A stretch of 64,000 nucleotides of DNA from the NCBI GenBank assembly GCA_023853785.1, contig JAJIRX010000963.1, forward strand, positions 1-64,000, written 5' to 3'. Source of the DNA: Psilocybe azurescens. Lineage: Eukaryota; Basidiomycota; Agaricomycetes; Agaricales; Agrocybaceae. Below, piece by piece: positions 20,938 to 31,092 of the stretch (the stretch's first letter is position 1; every line of letters starts with the position of its first letter). The notes below the pieces were generated by a model. That model did no database searches. It saw nothing but the letters and a program-made list of their open reading frames with translations, and had not been told where the DNA came from. Position numbers and translations under genes: made by a program.

Positions 20938-22559
20938 CTATCTGTATGGGAAGGGGTTCAAATCGTTGTCTTCTGTTTGGTTGGTGTAGCGTGCAGTCTT
21001 TAACAGCAGTTTCTCATTGGATGTCTGGGAAATGAGCAGTGTTTCGACAGGTGTTGGAATAGATATGGCAGAGAGTTGAGAGGACCCCGCATGGAAAGAC
21101 GATGTTGGTGCTGTGGATTTGCCTTCCAAAGAAAAATGTCCCAGCAAATCGATAGACACTGTGTTCTCGTCAAATTTGAGCGATGTCAGTAGTGACATGT
21201 ATTCCTTGTCTTTTGGAAGTGCGTGATCTTTGCATTCTTCTGATGCTACAATGAATATATATTAGCTGAAACCATCTGGGTACTCAAGAAGATAGAAACT
21301 CACTGTAGCATTTCTGTAAAAATTTACCAAAGATGGGAACAATCACCTTCTTCAGCTGCAGGTGCCCCGCATGGCCAAATTTCATAGGGACATCTCCAGA
21401 TGTCATTCCAGAGTGAACACTGAATTGAGTCAAATAAGCGACATAGATGGCAATGTAATAGCAAGTATCATACCTTATGACACTGAACGTTCCACCCTGG
21501 GCTGGTTCAGGCTCACCAGCAATCAAAGTTGCCTTCCATCCAGTAGCCTGTGTAATGCCGTCAAGAATGGGCTGCATAAACTGAATCATCTCTTGAATAG
21601 CTCTAGATAACAATTGATATAAAGTCAGTAGATGATTAATATATCAGTAAGACGTACCATTGATGATCAATTGGCTCTGTGGATGGCTCTGCATGTAATC
21701 CTTTTTCATAGGCAGCCATAGCCACCTCATGCTCATCATGTGCAGCTTTCTTCCATTTTCTCTGCTCATGTAGATCCAGTCTGGAAAACATCCTGCGGGC
21801 AATTTTGTCTCGAGTCTTAGCATAGTGTTCAGCCTTAACAGACAGTTCCATGGCCATTAGCTCCTTTTCAATGCTTTCTCACGCAGTTTTCCTCCAAACG
21901 TTAACAGTGGACTTCTGGCAAGGTTTGGTGGGTGCTGCTCCGGTAAGGTATTGGGTTAAGAGGGCCAATGGTGCGGCGCCAGCTTTTGAACCCAAGGATA
22001 CATCCTGGTCCTTCAAGTACTGATAATGAAACCACCTTTTGATTTGCTAAATGTTTGATTAGTTAAGCAAAGTGTGACGTAGTACCGACATAGTACTCAC
22101 TCCCTTGTGATAATTCACAACATTCCTTCTGTCCTCAATCCTCTTCATCTCAAGGGCATACTCTGCGGGCGGCAGCTTGTCTTTGTTGGGTTCTATCGTC
22201 TCTGGGTCCAATGCACCGTCGTCAACAGAAGCCAAATGTTCAGTGCTCAGTTCCTGCTTGTGAGGTAGGTCCACTGGGTACCTCTTGAAGTATTGTCGCT
22301 GAATTAGCAAAAGCGCTTCTGGAATACATCCCTCAGAAACAGCAAGAGCATATGCCGGCTTCTCTCCAAGCAGGAACTCTCTTTGAGAGCCTTGGAATGC
22401 CTCTTTGTTGACCATATTTTCTATTTCAGGTGAGTATCCATGCCTCTCTGTGGTGTGTAGATTGCTTACATTACGTTGACTCAAGGGCACACAGTTCAAC
22501 AAAGTAGAATCTTGTTGTTTCAAATTAGCCATACAGTCAATCTTAGCCCCTGCCTGCAT
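20938..22559 (-). CDS. unknown five-exon cargo gene with one in-frame stop
   Basis: The exon model is self-consistent: 22559-22101, 22046-21658, 21602-21474, 21419-21304 and 21245-20938. Introns are 53-58 nt with GTGAGT or GTAYGT-like donors and TAG/CAG acceptors. The total is 467 codons with phases matching throughout. The protein is Lys/Glu-rich and helical in the first half (SVKAEHYAKTRDKIARRMF, KKAAHDEHEVAMAAYEKG). It is followed by a compact part containing TGWKATLIAGEPEPAQGG and SGMTSGDVPMKFGHAG. The architecture resembles a large class of repeated Agaricomycete hypothetical proteins of unknown role. A single TGA at 21879-21881 interrupts exon 2 and would be CGA before a C-to-T change, so the copy is probably recently inactivated. 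Confidence 0.6.
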
Positions 22560-22827
22560 TGCATGAGCTGGTTCGCATGTGATTCAATCTTTCACTTTGT
22601 AAGTACCCTAATCTATCTGTTTCTGCGTATTGTAACACTCTGACTACCAATTTATTCAGCCATATGAGCTGGTTCAGAATGATCGACGGCTTGTTCCACC
22701 AGTATCAGATCCAAAATTGCGTCATATGGGTGGGAAAAGATATAGCAGAACTTTTGGCAACTATTGGATTTCTTTTCAACCCTCATTTGGCCACTTCCTC
22801 TTCCTTACCCTCTTCTTTATTCTTTCC

Positions 22828-23450
22828 ATGCTGCTATCGCCGTTTGACTTTGTGCTGCCTCCTGATTCTTTGCCTCCTCTGCTATCTGCTGTTCCAGCAC
22901 CCGTCATGCCAGGTGTGTAATGTCTTGCTCTTTTCGATTATCTTCTTACAAAAAACCCTACAGATTCCAACATGGATATTGTCAATGCTCACGGTGAGCC
23001 ATGGGAGCCGACCAACTACTCCAGCACAAAGATTTCTCTCCCTGCCCACTTTGTAGAGCCCATGAGGTCCTTTTTGATAGTTACAGTTGGGGCATGGGTT
23101 GGTATAAAACCTTGGGATGCGTGAGTTTTTTTCTTTCTTTTTTTCTTGTATCCTACACTGTTAACTCCCTTTTTAGTTCAATTGATATTGAGGCCCTGCT
23201 CCATGATCCAGGCTCCGAGGTGAAGCACATAGCTTCATGGGATGAGGCCGTTGCCTGGTACAGGAATCGGTATCAAGCAGATGGTATTCATATCCTTCCA
23301 GCTTCTCTCACTCCCGTTGTGCCTGCCCCTCCCCCTACCCTTCCTGTTGCGCCCCCCTCCCTCTGTTATACCCGCTGCACCTGCTCCTCCTGCTACAATA
23401 ATATCTCAACCCACTGTCGGCTTCTCGGAAGTGCACATTTGTTCCCCTGA
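22828..23450 (+). CDS. spliced protein with RNase H1 N-terminal-like fold
   Basis: Exons 22828-22912, 22964-23120 and 23177-23450 join with compatible phases (GTGTGT...TACAG, 51 nt; GTGAGT...TTTAG, 56 nt) to 171 residues. The start is tentative, since the frame is open further upstream. Exons 2-3 encode FLIVTVGAWVGIKPWDA then VKHIASWDEAVAWYRNRY. This is the two-part pattern of the small RNase H1 N-terminal / viroplasmin-like domain (a hydrophobic strand with G.W.GI, then W.EA..WY). That domain binds nucleic-acid hybrids in other proteins and is often found alone in basidiomycete repeat genes. A Pro-rich tail follows; another frame stays open beyond it (to 23487), so a frameshift near 23360 is possible. 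It is divergent from the minus-strand gene, 270 bp away. Confidence 0.5.
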
Positions 23451-23491
23451 ACATCATACCCCCTCCGCCCTCCTATGCACTGTCTAGCCAT

Positions 23492-23878
23492 GTGGCAGCC
23501 TCCTCATTGGCCTTGGCAGGCATCTCCTCGTTGACCTTGGTGCACTTGAGCTCCTGCTCCTCTGGCCGCTGCTCCAGGGCTCACACTAGGGTTGTCAAGA
23601 ACAAACCTCCCTATCAGCACCCTGTCTTCTCAAACGTCCACATTGATGACTATGAATGGATACTCCCCACCAGGAAGTCCAAGGGAAAAGAAAAGGCCGC
23701 CAACAATATCAAATCTTCCACTGCCTCTCAACACCAATCAGAGCGCCTCCAGCGTCTCTTTGAGGCTCCCATTGCCTCTGGTAGTTCATCCTGTTTTTCC
23801 TCCCACTTGGCGTGGTGTTCAATATCCTTCCTAAGTGGGGAATTTGTGAGTAGCTTACAGGTACACAGTATGCAATAG
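23492..23878 (+). pseudogene. possible 3' exon remnant, Ser-rich
   Basis: The 128-codon frame contains VVKNKPPYQHPVFSNVHIDD and YEWILPTRKSKGKEK followed by Ser/Gln-rich sequence. It may be the downstream part of the RNase H1 N-like gene after a frameshift, because the direction is the same and the gap is short. No start or splice site is convincing. Confidence 0.3.
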
Positions 23879-24399
23879 GCTGTAATTAGTTCAATCACAT
23901 GGTTTTCCGTAGTTACAAAATATATATCTTATTCCGCCCTTCACAACATTTTTTGGATTGGTTTCTGTAAGCCAAGTAAAAGCTGTGTCTGGATGCCAAG
24001 TAGAATTGAAGAGAAAAAGCTGTAATTCAAAAATTTCATGATAAGGTCAATGAACCAGTTCGGTAGGGTATACCAGTGGTGGAAGAATGCAAAAAACTAG
24101 TAAAGATCGTTATTTACTTCAAAGCCGTCAATTGTTTTATATTATCAATAGCAATTACATTAAATAGATGGGGAATGTCTTTATTTGAAGCCCTCCAGGT
24201 AAAAGTTGTGAATGAAAGAGACAAACGTACAGGCTCCATCAAAGCAACAATTCAAGTCAATCCTCATCCCCCAATGCCATCAGTTGTTGGTATTCCTCCT
24301 CGTCTTGTTCCAGTTGTTGTGCGTGCTTTTTTCTAGTCTATACAAGTAATGGTAAGCAATGGAATCCATAGTAGGTTCAAATGAAAACATACTGATAGC

Positions 24400-25071
24400 G
24401 CCTGGAACAAAAATTAAGCCGCAGCCTGTTTTTCTCCTGGTAGCGTGCTTGAGCCTGCCTATGCTGTTCTTTCTCCAGGCTAAGTTCTTCAGGGGATGAT
24501 CTTTTCCTGGAATAAATCAGCATTAGTTTCTTGCAGCTACACTGATTCAATGTTCAACATACCTCTTGATTCTTTTTCATAAGCGATCATTAGCTCTTAC
24601 TCTCAATATGTTTCTGCAGTAATATTGAATGTCCGCTATAGGTAGCTGTACATATAATTATTTTCATTCAGAGACCAATACTTTGTCAGTGATGAACAAT
24701 TCTTTGTTCAAGGGTTTTTCCGGAATCAGCATTTTACCCAGAATCAGCACTTTCAAAAACTAAAACATTCATTTTGAAGGTGTACTGAGGGTGCTTCAAG
24801 ATGAAAATAATATATAATGTATACCACCATTAACTAATTCATACTAGCAGTATTTCAGACCTTCTTTCCATCTTAAAGCCTCTAACTGTGTATATGACTC
24901 TAAGTCCTCTGGCAGAAGAGTTTTGAGGTACTCGTCCTTTGTCTTGCAGTCATGGGCCACCCATAGAAAGAGCCCACCAGCTGTGTAAGAGGGTGAGGGG
25001 GTGAATGACATTAAGTGAATGTGGAGGTGAATGAGGGTAAGTGAATGTGCGTACTGTATACAGCTTGACAA
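24400..25071 (-). pseudogene. fragments of a helical unknown gene
   Basis: Minus-strand pieces include LKTLLPEDLESYTQLEALRW (about 24850-24920) and, after an acceptor at about 24509, SSPEELSLEKEQHRQAQAR with a YQEKNRL continuation. Both are Lys/Glu/Gln-rich helices of the kind found in fungal repeat-associated proteins. Stops and AT-rich gaps separate them; I see no intact gene. Confidence 0.3.
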
Positions 25072-25247
25072 AGAGTTTGAGGCGATGTATCTAGATCCTG
25101 GTGAAATGAAATAGGTGGGTATCAGGCCTGATGTGATGAAGGGGTAGGTAGAAAAGTCTGTTTGGAAGAGAGGGAGGTCAGTGTTGGTTCAATTGGTGGT
25201 TCAATTCTACTCAACATGGATACTCAACATGGATTGACAATGCGGAC

Positions 25248-25522
25248 AATGATTGGCAACGGAGGAATGTGCAAGAGAAGAATCAGGAGGGAAGAAGGTT
25301 TCAGAGGACAATGATTGGCATCAGAGGGATATGAGAGTGAAGAATCTGGATGGAAGGAGATTTTAGCAGACGACGATTGGGATACAGGGAGCTTACATTT
25401 GAAGATGAGGGATGTGCGAGAGAAGAATCTGGAGGGAAGGAGGTTTCAGTGGACAATGATTGGCATCAGAAGGATGTGCAAGAGAAGAATCTGGACAGAT
25501 GGAGGTTTCAGCAGACGATGAT
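25248..25522. repeat. degenerate tandem repeat, about 62-83-bp units
   Basis: Four units share ATGATTGGCATCAGA.GGAT, GAGAAGAATCTGGA.GGA and GGAGGTTTCAG..GACA. The array is interrupted by the solo LTR that follows and resumes after it (GATTGGGATACAGGGAGCTTACA occurs on both sides). Confidence 0.75.
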
Positions 25523-25524
25523 TG

Positions 25525-25994
25525 TGTTAGTTTTTGTGATTAAACACTTTGTTTCTAATGTTCTACACTTGATATTTGGACTTGTACAAATGGACACTTA
25601 GTTAGAATTCGCTCTTTTCGGTGTTTTTGCACACTGTTCTGTTAATAACTTTTTGTAGAGTAAAGTTATTCAAATTCTGATCACTGATCCGGAATCCCCT
25701 CGTTGAGACGGTTCCGGTGATATATAATTTGTCACGTAATTATAGGTTTGGTGTTTTGACGCAATATTGTGGACACCTATAGTCATGCCTCGCCATTTTT
25801 AGACACTTAGCCATGTAAAAGACCAGTATTCCTACTATGTCTGAGGAAACAAAGACACTAGAACAAGATTTGGAGTCTACAGAAGCAATTTACTATTTTC
25901 ACTCATACTTGTCATTGTTGCGCATTTGAGATTTGACTCTATTGTTACTCATCAGTATAGCTACTGATTTGTGCATTATTGTCTATTTCTAACA
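25525..25994. mobile_element. solo LTR, 470 bp, TSD GATTG
   Basis: The ends are TGTTAG...CTAACA, and the flanks are a perfect 5-bp duplication GATTG (25520-25524 and 25995-25999). A TATA-like GATATATAATT lies near 25720. No internal retroelement sequence is present, so this is a solo LTR left by recombination. The parent family is not otherwise seen in the window. Confidence 0.88.
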
Positions 25995-26102
25995 GATTGG
26001 GATACAGGGAGCTTACAGTGAAAGAATATTCTGGAGGGACGGACGTTTGGGAGTGGAAGACAATTCTGGAGGGAAGGGTGTTTGGCAATGTCAGTGATGC
26101 TG

Positions 26103-26554
26103 TGTCAGGGCAACACTAAAATCAGTGTGACAAGGCCACCAACAAAGACAAGCAAGAGAGTAAGAGCAGAGGATGAGGAGAGAGCAGAGGATAGACTTAT
26201 GAGGAATCAATGATCTAAAGGTTCACACCAATGATAGTAGAAATCCTAAGAGATTGAAGCTGGGGATCTGCCTACAAAACATCCAGTATTTATACTACTC
26301 TAGAGATGACTGACTAAGCAATGTTCCATGATGAGTAATAAGAAAAACCATGATGAATAATAAAGAAGAAAATGATGTGTAATGATGAGTAATAAACAGG
26401 ATCATGATGAATAATAAAAGGAGTGATGGTGGAAACTTCTGGAATGATCAAAATATTAAGAAAGATAAAAGATAAGATGAATGATGAATGATAAGATAAA
26501 AGATAAAAGATAATCAAGTGATGAAAATAAGAGTAGATAGGGGAAACCCTGACA
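26103..26554 (-). mobile_element. solo LTR, 452 bp, TSD TGCTG
   Basis: The ends are TGTCAGGG...CCCTGACA and the 5-bp duplication TGCTG is perfect (26098-26102 and 26555-26559). The orientation is set by its match to a truncated copy at 32468-32810 on the plus strand. Both contain many GATGAATAATAA / TTATTACTCATC units and TAGTATAAATACTG, a probable TATA region. Confidence 0.9.
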
Positions 26555-26964
26555 TGCTGCTTTGTGGAAGGATGGTAGGATAGAAGGAGATGGGACTTAC
26601 AGATGGACGAGGAACGTGAGCACTACTGATATGCAGAGTCAGGGCTGAGTGACTGAATAAAAAGGAACGGGGCATACAGTGAACGCAATCATAATCTAGT
26701 TCGAGTACATCGTCAGCTAGTTGTGTGGGTGTGTGGGTTAGGGGAATTGTAACGTACCAAGGAAAGTGGAACAAAGAGAGCAAAGAAATAGAGATAGACC
26801 TTTTCAACAGGGGTTTAGGGGCGAGTTTGAAATATGGATGGAGGTCAAGAAGACCAATCAGAATCGTTAAGCAACTGTTGATGCAATCACGTGATTTGTT
26901 TTTGTCGAGTATACTGAGTCTGGTTTTCTTAAAGTCTTCATTGATCTTTGATTCATATTCACTT

Positions 26965-28168
26965 AGATGTTCTCCAAAAACACCGACGGATTACTGCTTG
27001 CCAGGTTGGTGCATACCATAACTCTGTGCAGATACTGAACAATTTCAATATTATCCACTCTAGCAAGGGCACTTTGTGAAACGTCGGTGGAACAACACAA
27101 GCAGCATGCATAGATCATTCCCCCCGAACATGTAGCCGGGGCTTGGGAGCAAGTAACTTCATGGTCCCCTCCTGATGACAAGAACTTTGCCCTAAACGCA
27201 GATGAAGAGTGGTACAATGAAACAGTTGAGGCCAAGGTGATGGAGGAATGGCCCCTGCATCAAATAGCTGCAAAACAAAAAAAGAAAAAGAGTGTCGTTT
27301 CAGTCAGTATTTGTCTGCTTTTCATTTGACCACTGCTGACTACTAGCTAATGTATGTAGAGACATCCCCATGTAGTATGGAAAGAAACACATCGGCAGGG
27401 ATATCTTGATGAGATCTTCGCTGGGAAGGAAGGGGGACTTTTGACATGCACAGCACTGTCCGGATTGCATTGCGCATTCCGTTGAAGATCCTGGCCCTCT
27501 GGAATATAGGTGCAGAGAGTGCATCTCTCCTGACCTTACGTGCCGAGTGTGTTGTGTGAAGAGACACCGACTGCACCCATTCCATCGTATTGAGGTGCGA
27601 TATTTTTTTCTAGTTTGACAATTCTGCTCTTGCTAACGTTCAAACAAGAAATGGACTGGAGCACAGTTCATTGAGGTGTTGCTCAAGATGCTGGGACTTC
27701 AGCTCCAGCTCAATCACTCTTCTGGCTACTGCAAAATCCCATTCCATGTCATTCGAATATGTTGGTGCTTCATATGAATGGCATACACTCTGTGAACATA
27801 TTTTATTGTGGTTTCCCCCGTGAAATTCCCCACCATCTCCTGCTCCTTTGTCGAAGGCTTTACCCAGCATCTCAGTTGTCGGTACAGATGTGTGCAACAT
27901 TTGAAGTCCTCCGCCACCTCCACAAACTTGCACTTACTACAAAAGCATTGATATATGATTTCTACTGCTGTCTCAAAAATCAACCACAAACCTAGGCATT
28001 AACCCCCCAAAATCGCGATACCAGGCACTCTTTCGGATGATACTGCAGTGGCAACACTTACAGATGCTCAAGTGGGCGGGGTGAGCACACGATATCACTG
28101 GCGCTGCTGGGACATCAGCTGGAGAATTGGCAATCGTATGCCCTTTGTGTCCACATCCTGGCATTAAC
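26965..28168 (-). pseudogene. cysteine-rich unknown gene pieces at the right end of the nested element
   Basis: Just inside the right TIR, minus-strand frames read MPGCGHKGHTIANSP and, further on, CAHPAHLSICKCCHC, a Cys/His cluster that could bind zinc. Later pieces are AVARRVIELELKSQHLEQHL (helical), ECAMQSGQCCACQKSP, and a segment with YACCLCCSTD and DNIEIVQYLHRVMVC. The frame changes several times with only some changes explained by introns. The position mirrors that of a transposase next to a TIR, but no DDE/DDD signature or KDZ motif was found. I cannot name it. Confidence 0.35.
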
Positions 28169-28306
28169 TTTTTCTGCACCCACCCAATGCAGTGCCAAAC
28201 CCCGCTCATGCATGAATTCAGGCAGTTGGGATACTGCCAGTGTGGATATATAACATGATTTAGGCAACTGCCGGTACTTCATACATGGCCTTAACCACTA
28301 CAGGTG
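28169..28306 (-). repeat. right 138-bp TIR of the nested element
   Basis: This is the inverse of 19630-19767. Read inward on the minus strand it begins CACCTGTAGTGG, sharing the CACCT start with the outer 23-kb element. Confidence 0.85.
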
Positions 28307-28313
28307 GAAGCTT

Positions 28314-30903
28314 GTAGCCTGATGTCAACAATTAGTATCAGATTCTAGGAGAATCCTGGTCTACGTACCTACACCACTCATCCCCAACTTCTTCATCTCA
28401 AAAAGATGCTGGACAACTAAACGTTCCAGATCATCTAACGCCCTGCAATATTTCCGCTCACAAAGAATAACAAATGCCTCCTCATATTCCTGCATAGTGG
28501 GTGTCCATCGGATAGGAATGTTGTGCTCATCTTCATATCGAAGAACTTTCTTGTTCTTAGTGGTCCAGCACTGGAATGTGGTGCAATACTGGGTGGTAAT
28601 CTGTGTAATCTGCTTGCCCATGTGTCCTTCCTCTATCATGAGACGATCACAATCATTGAAACGAGCTTTTGCAGCATCACTCTTTTGTCTGACATATCGA
28701 TAGTTAAGAAGGATATGATTGAAGAAAAATATTCCACAGACCTGAGTAAGTCTAAGTCAAAGAGAAGCTCCACATATTCAGCCTTCATCTGCTCTTCTGC
28801 AGGCTCCGTACGTAAACCGGCGAGATATTCATGTTCACTCTTGAGATATCTCTTGTAATCTGCAGCTCCAACGTTCAGCTTGGTGGAAAGCTCTGCAAGA
28901 TGTGGAGCGTCAATCGCAATCCTCTCGAGTTAGACAGGGTGCCAATGGATCTGACAGAATTGGTTGTGAGCATGACCATGAAATGCAAGCACAATGCCAC
29001 TAAGGTTCAGGGCAACCATCTTTCTCCCAAGATTACTGTTTTTGAGGGTAGTGACAAAAGCACACATAATGTCATATGCAAGACATATGTCAGATCCAAA
29101 ATCTTGAAATATTCAATTGACTATGGCCAAGGGATACTTCATTCTGAATGGGGCGGATGTGAGTTTGAAAACTAAGAAACTGCCAAAAATGGATATACAG
29201 TTTGCCGCTCCAAATCATGTCGCATATCACAAGGACATGTCCATGACAGCAGACAGTCAAAGAAATCCCCACAATAGTGAATAACGCATACATCTTCTTG
29301 CGGGCTTCCAGACCTGCATTCTTCCAACGGTTGACGCATGTGTTGGTGCATTTAGCCAGTTCATCATGTTCTAGAACATTGAGCCAGGCAACTTGTTCAC
29401 TATCAAGATCTTCAAATCCGTCGCAATCTGAGGGAGCACCTTCTGGCATTGTGCCTGCAGGTGTGTGAGCTGTTTCGCCCTGTTTCAGGTTCTGGACTAC
29501 TGACAAGTTGAACAGGGGTATGAGGCGGATATCCAACAACCAAGGGTTGTGCGGGAGGGTCAGCTGATGGTTTCTGAGCATGAGGAGAAACCTATACTTG
29601 TAGTCAGATAAGTTTTATACCCCGAATGTATATGGACGTGCCTTCTTAACCTCATCCTTGAATACATCCACTTCTTCAGGTGAGATCCAGCGTCGAGAGG
29701 TGGAAATATGGGTGTCAGTACAAACTGAGCCAGCACAGAACGCACTGTCGACAAGCTTCAGTGAATTATTGCCATCCACGGCAGCCAGGAGGCAGAATTT
29801 TAAGGGCACTTCGTCTTCCACTTTGTAAAGGCATGGAGGACAGACATTTTGGGTGTCCCAGGTGTCACCGCGCTTCAATTCGCCCCCAACAAGTTTCTCA
29901 ACAGCCCGGATGATCTGGAGATAACAGTTGTACGTGTTGCTAAGTTGATTGGCAAGGTATGGCATATGAGGAACCTAGACAAGTCAATAAGGAGATAGGA
30001 ACAAATTCAGAGAACTTACTGTGTGATAAAAATTCAGTGTCTTGGCAAACACATTGAGGCTGAATCGGGGACATACATGCCGCGAACTGTCTGTAGAACT
30101 GCAAGCTTTCAATTGTAAATCCTAGTCGAAGTTGCTCAGGAGATGCCGGAATTATGCCAGACTCAACAAGAGTGACAGCAGCAGATTTCAAATCTGATGA
30201 GAAATGAAAAGAACAATTTCCTTGGCCTGTCAAAAGTGTCAGTAGCAGTCTCAGGAAGGAAATCTGTAACAACCTTCCAAAGAGATGATTTCAATTGACC
30301 ATGGGACCTGATTACCGTCCTCTGGACCTCTTGTAGGTGGACCTCATGATTGAAATTGGAGGAATGCTTTGACGAGGTGGGACAGCAAGGATCTCCAGGC
30401 CTGTACCTGATGTTCTACTTGATCCTTGCGTGTCCAATGATCCTTGCGTTTTCTACTGAGTATATGTTAAATCTAATAAGAAACAGGGATGAAATACGCA
30501 CTGTTTGGCAAGAGTATCCAGGAACACATCCTGCAATTGAACTTCACCCCCAGCATGACTGGAAAAAACCCTTCATCTCCTGGAGGCAGCTGAGAGAAGG
30601 TGGCATCTTCCTCATCAATCCATTCATTGGTCATATCAATGTCATTCTCTGTGTTGCAGATAAGATCTTTGCGTTCTTGGAAACTAAGAGCTTGCAAGTT
30701 GTAAATTCAAGTGACAAAGTGGTAGCAAATGCTACTTACTTGCAAGTTGTGCCTGGTATTGGGCTTTTTCAGCTGCAAGCTCTTTGGCTGACTTGTTGAG
30801 TCTGACACGCTTTTGGGTGCCTTCCAGCTGCTATTGAATTCCAAAACTGGTGCTGCATACAACAGTTACACCACTCAATAGGGCGGTTTCTCTTGGAGGA
30901 CAT
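28314..30903 (-). pseudogene. KDZ-superfamily transposase, N-terminal and catalytic part
   Basis: KDZ (Kyakuja-Dileera-Zisupton) transposases cut and join DNA in large eukaryotic transposons. Reading leftward from MSSKRNRPIEWCNCC (30903), the pieces carry several family landmarks. CPPCLYKVEDEVPLKF then DGNNSLK occurs about 29830; RWISPEEVDVFKDEV is at about 29670. RWKNAGLEARKKMYALF then CHGHVLVICDMI is at about 29230-29310; FHGHAHNQFCQIHWHP is at about 28945-29000; and a late RWTPTMQEYEEAFVILCERK ... LDDLERLVVQ block ends GMSGVG at about 28370. Introns of about 50 nt are recognisable (28688-28741 and the one split by the insertion). A stop follows WHPV, and roughly 60 residues expected after it are missing, so it is defective. 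The gene is cut by the nested element at 28306 and resumes at 19629. Confidence 0.88.
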
Positions 30904-31092
30904 GGAGAGAACAAAACAGAGCATTGAAGGAGGGATACAAGGGAGGAAGGTAAGAAAGACATGGAGGATGAGGCACAAGGACAGATTCACACGCAATCCT
31001 GATTCAAAACTAAAATTGCAGGAATAGCCATTTTCTGCAAAGGCTATGTCTGTCAAATTTGACAGTGACAGATTGCCTGTGCAGTAGATGTA

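Larger units (their letters stand above)
19630..28306. mobile_element. nested 8.68-kb TIR element inside the KDZ transposase
   Basis: The ends form 138-bp inverted repeats (19630-19767 and 28169-28306). The inner ~119 bp are about 95% identical; the outer ~19 bp have diverged. The flanking duplication is a perfect 7 bp, GAAGCTT (19623-19629 and 28307-28313). Removing the element and one duplication rejoins the transposase codons for GYKL and REKI in frame, which fixes the boundaries. Contents are a multi-exon minus-strand gene (20938-22559), a spliced plus-strand gene (22828-23450), coiled-coil and Cys-rich remnants, and two solo LTRs. No recognised transposase is present, so it may be non-autonomous. 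The CACCT end and 7-bp duplication match the surrounding 23-kb element. Confidence 0.85.
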
